Below are positions 5,995-6,628 of a stretch of DNA of 6,628 bases, piece by piece (the first letter of the stretch is position 1; each line of letters opens with the position of its first letter). The position numbers and the translations under genes are program-made. The DNA is taken from positions 12,375 to 19,002 of the forward strand of contig MKSH01000035.1 of NCBI GenBank assembly GCA_001898095.1. Direction: 5' to 3'. The notes beneath the pieces are model-generated. The model was not told where the DNA came from. It ran no database searches and saw nothing but the letters and a program-made list of their open reading frames with translations. The stretch comes from Solirubrobacterales bacterium 70-9 (GTDB taxonomy: Bacteria > Actinomycetota > Thermoleophilia > Solirubrobacterales > 70-9).

Positions 5995-6628
5995 GTGTGG
6001 CGATGGCTGTCTGCCGATCCGCGTGAAGTTGTCGACCTGGCGGGTGCCGGGGCGCCTGCCGCCGGGGCGGAGGAGCGCCACCTGGGCGACGAGCTACGGC
6101 GCTGGCGAGGGATCGTCGCGCGCCGCCGTCTGGTCGCCCTCCTGCGTCGACACGCGGCCGTCGCGCTCGGCCTCGCCGCGGTGCTCGAGGTGCTCGCCCT
6201 GCTGGGCGCTTTCCCGCAGTGGGTGGTGGCCGCGGCGCCGCTGGCGCTGTTCGTCCTCACGGTCGTCTTCTTCGCCTTCCAGGGCCCCTCGCCGTTCGGG
6301 TTGGCGCGTCTCCTCGACGACAAGCTCGGCCTGAACGACCGGCTGGCGACGGCGCTCGAGATCGAGGCGCGCGGCGGCGAGGAGTCGACCCTGGAGCGCC
6401 GCACCGTGGCCGATGCGGCGGGCCTCCTGGCGGCGGGCCGCGAGGACTGGCACGCGAGCGCCGCGCGGGCGGGCCGCCACGACTGGTCGGTGCTCGGCGG
6501 CGTCGTCCTGGCGCTGGCGGTCGTCGTCGCGGTGGGTCTGGCGACCGGCGGCGGCTCGTCCTCCTCGCCGACCGGGGCGCTGGGCCCGAAAGGCGGCGCG
6601 GGGGCCGGGGGAGCGCCCAGCGAACACC
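5995..6628 (+). CDS. Membrane protein with three TM segments, 3' end cut by window
   Basis: The frame is open from 5941 to the window edge with no stop, giving at least 211 codons from GTG5995. Layout: a charged N-terminal region (to about residue 53); a TM hairpin at about 54-73 and 76-95; a soluble segment containing LARLLDDKLGLNDRLATALE (103-122), which resembles the juxtamembrane domain of bacterial multi-TM proteins such as the DUF4175-like group; a third TM at about 166-184; then a Gly/Ser/Pro-rich stretch leading off the window. Strong third-position GC sets in only after about 6037, so the start is uncertain: in-frame TTG5947, TTG5971 and GTG5995 are all possible and none has a clear ribosome site. 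Proteins of this shape often accompany MoxR-DUF58 pairs, so it may belong functionally with the genes at 1793-3732 although the minus-strand pair separates them. Function unknown. Confidence 0.7.
   Translation, partial: MWRWLSADPREVVDLAGAGAPAAGAEERHLGDELRRWRGIVARRRLVALLRRHAAVALGLAAVLEVLALLGAFPQWVVAAAPLALFVLTVVFFAFQGPSPFGLARLLDDKLGLNDRLATALEIEARGGEESTLERRTVADAAGLLAAGREDWHASAARAGRHDWSVLGGVVLALAVVVAVGLATGGGSSSSPTGALGPKGGAGAGGAPSEH

Noticed and set aside
5951..6334. Plus-strand open frame of 127 codons in the membrane-protein region
   Set aside because: It is Ser/Arg-rich and ends early; the neighbouring frame, open to the window edge, shows TM segments and a recognisable juxtamembrane motif.
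6094..6627. Minus-strand open frames opposite the membrane-protein gene
   Set aside because: They are Arg/Ala-rich shadow sequence with no signal or domain pattern, antisense to the better-supported frame.
1..6628. CRISPR array, insertion sequence, tRNA or rRNA
   Set aside because: No spaced direct repeats, transposase motifs, terminal inverted repeats or tRNA-like clover-leaf sequences were seen on either strand.

Overview
The window is very GC-rich, with strong G/C at third codon positions and GTG/TTG starts. It also carries lipoprotein quinoprotein propellers and a MoxR/DUF58 pair. This fits a high-GC actinobacterium; Thermoleophilia/Solirubrobacterales is my guess from style and gene content, not something I could test. 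Nearly all of the window is coding. The only gene-free stretches are 1610-1792 (183 bp), 2825-2859, 3733-3781 and 5932-5994.

Layout. (1) 14-1609 (+): a lipoprotein with a PQQ-dehydrogenase-type beta-propeller ('propeller A'); its true start may lie left of the window. (2) 1610-1792: non-coding, with two small hairpins. (3) 1793-2824 (+): a MoxR-family AAA+ ATPase. (4) 2860-3732 (+): a DUF58/von Willebrand A protein, tightly downstream of MoxR. (5) 3743-3781: a long perfect inverted repeat between convergent genes, probably a bidirectional terminator. (6) 5931-5446 (-): a small secreted protein of unknown function, followed after 2 nt by (7) 5443-3782 (-): a second lipoprotein propeller, paralogous to the first ('propeller B'). 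(8) about 5995 to the window end (+): a membrane protein with three predicted TM segments, cut by the window edge and transcribed divergently from the secreted-protein gene.

How the parts may fit. MoxR ATPases and DUF58 proteins commonly form a cytoplasmic chaperone pair acting on metal-dependent or multi-subunit enzymes. In methylotrophs the homologous pair MxaR/MxaS lies in the methanol dehydrogenase (mxa) cluster, whose catalytic subunit MxaF is itself a PQQ beta-propeller. Here a MoxR-DUF58 pair lies between two exported PQQ-type propellers. By eye, both keep most PQQ/metal-site positions, and both have the Asp-x-Asp pattern typical of lanthanide-type enzymes, but both lack the vicinal cysteine pair. 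A dehydrogenase locus with its own maturation module is therefore a reasonable hypothesis. The alternative is chance proximity, since MoxR-DUF58 pairs are widespread in actinobacteria. The minus-strand pair also differs in glutamate codon choice (mostly GAA) from MoxR (mostly GAG), which may mark it as a separate cassette inserted between the MoxR-DUF58 genes and the membrane protein.
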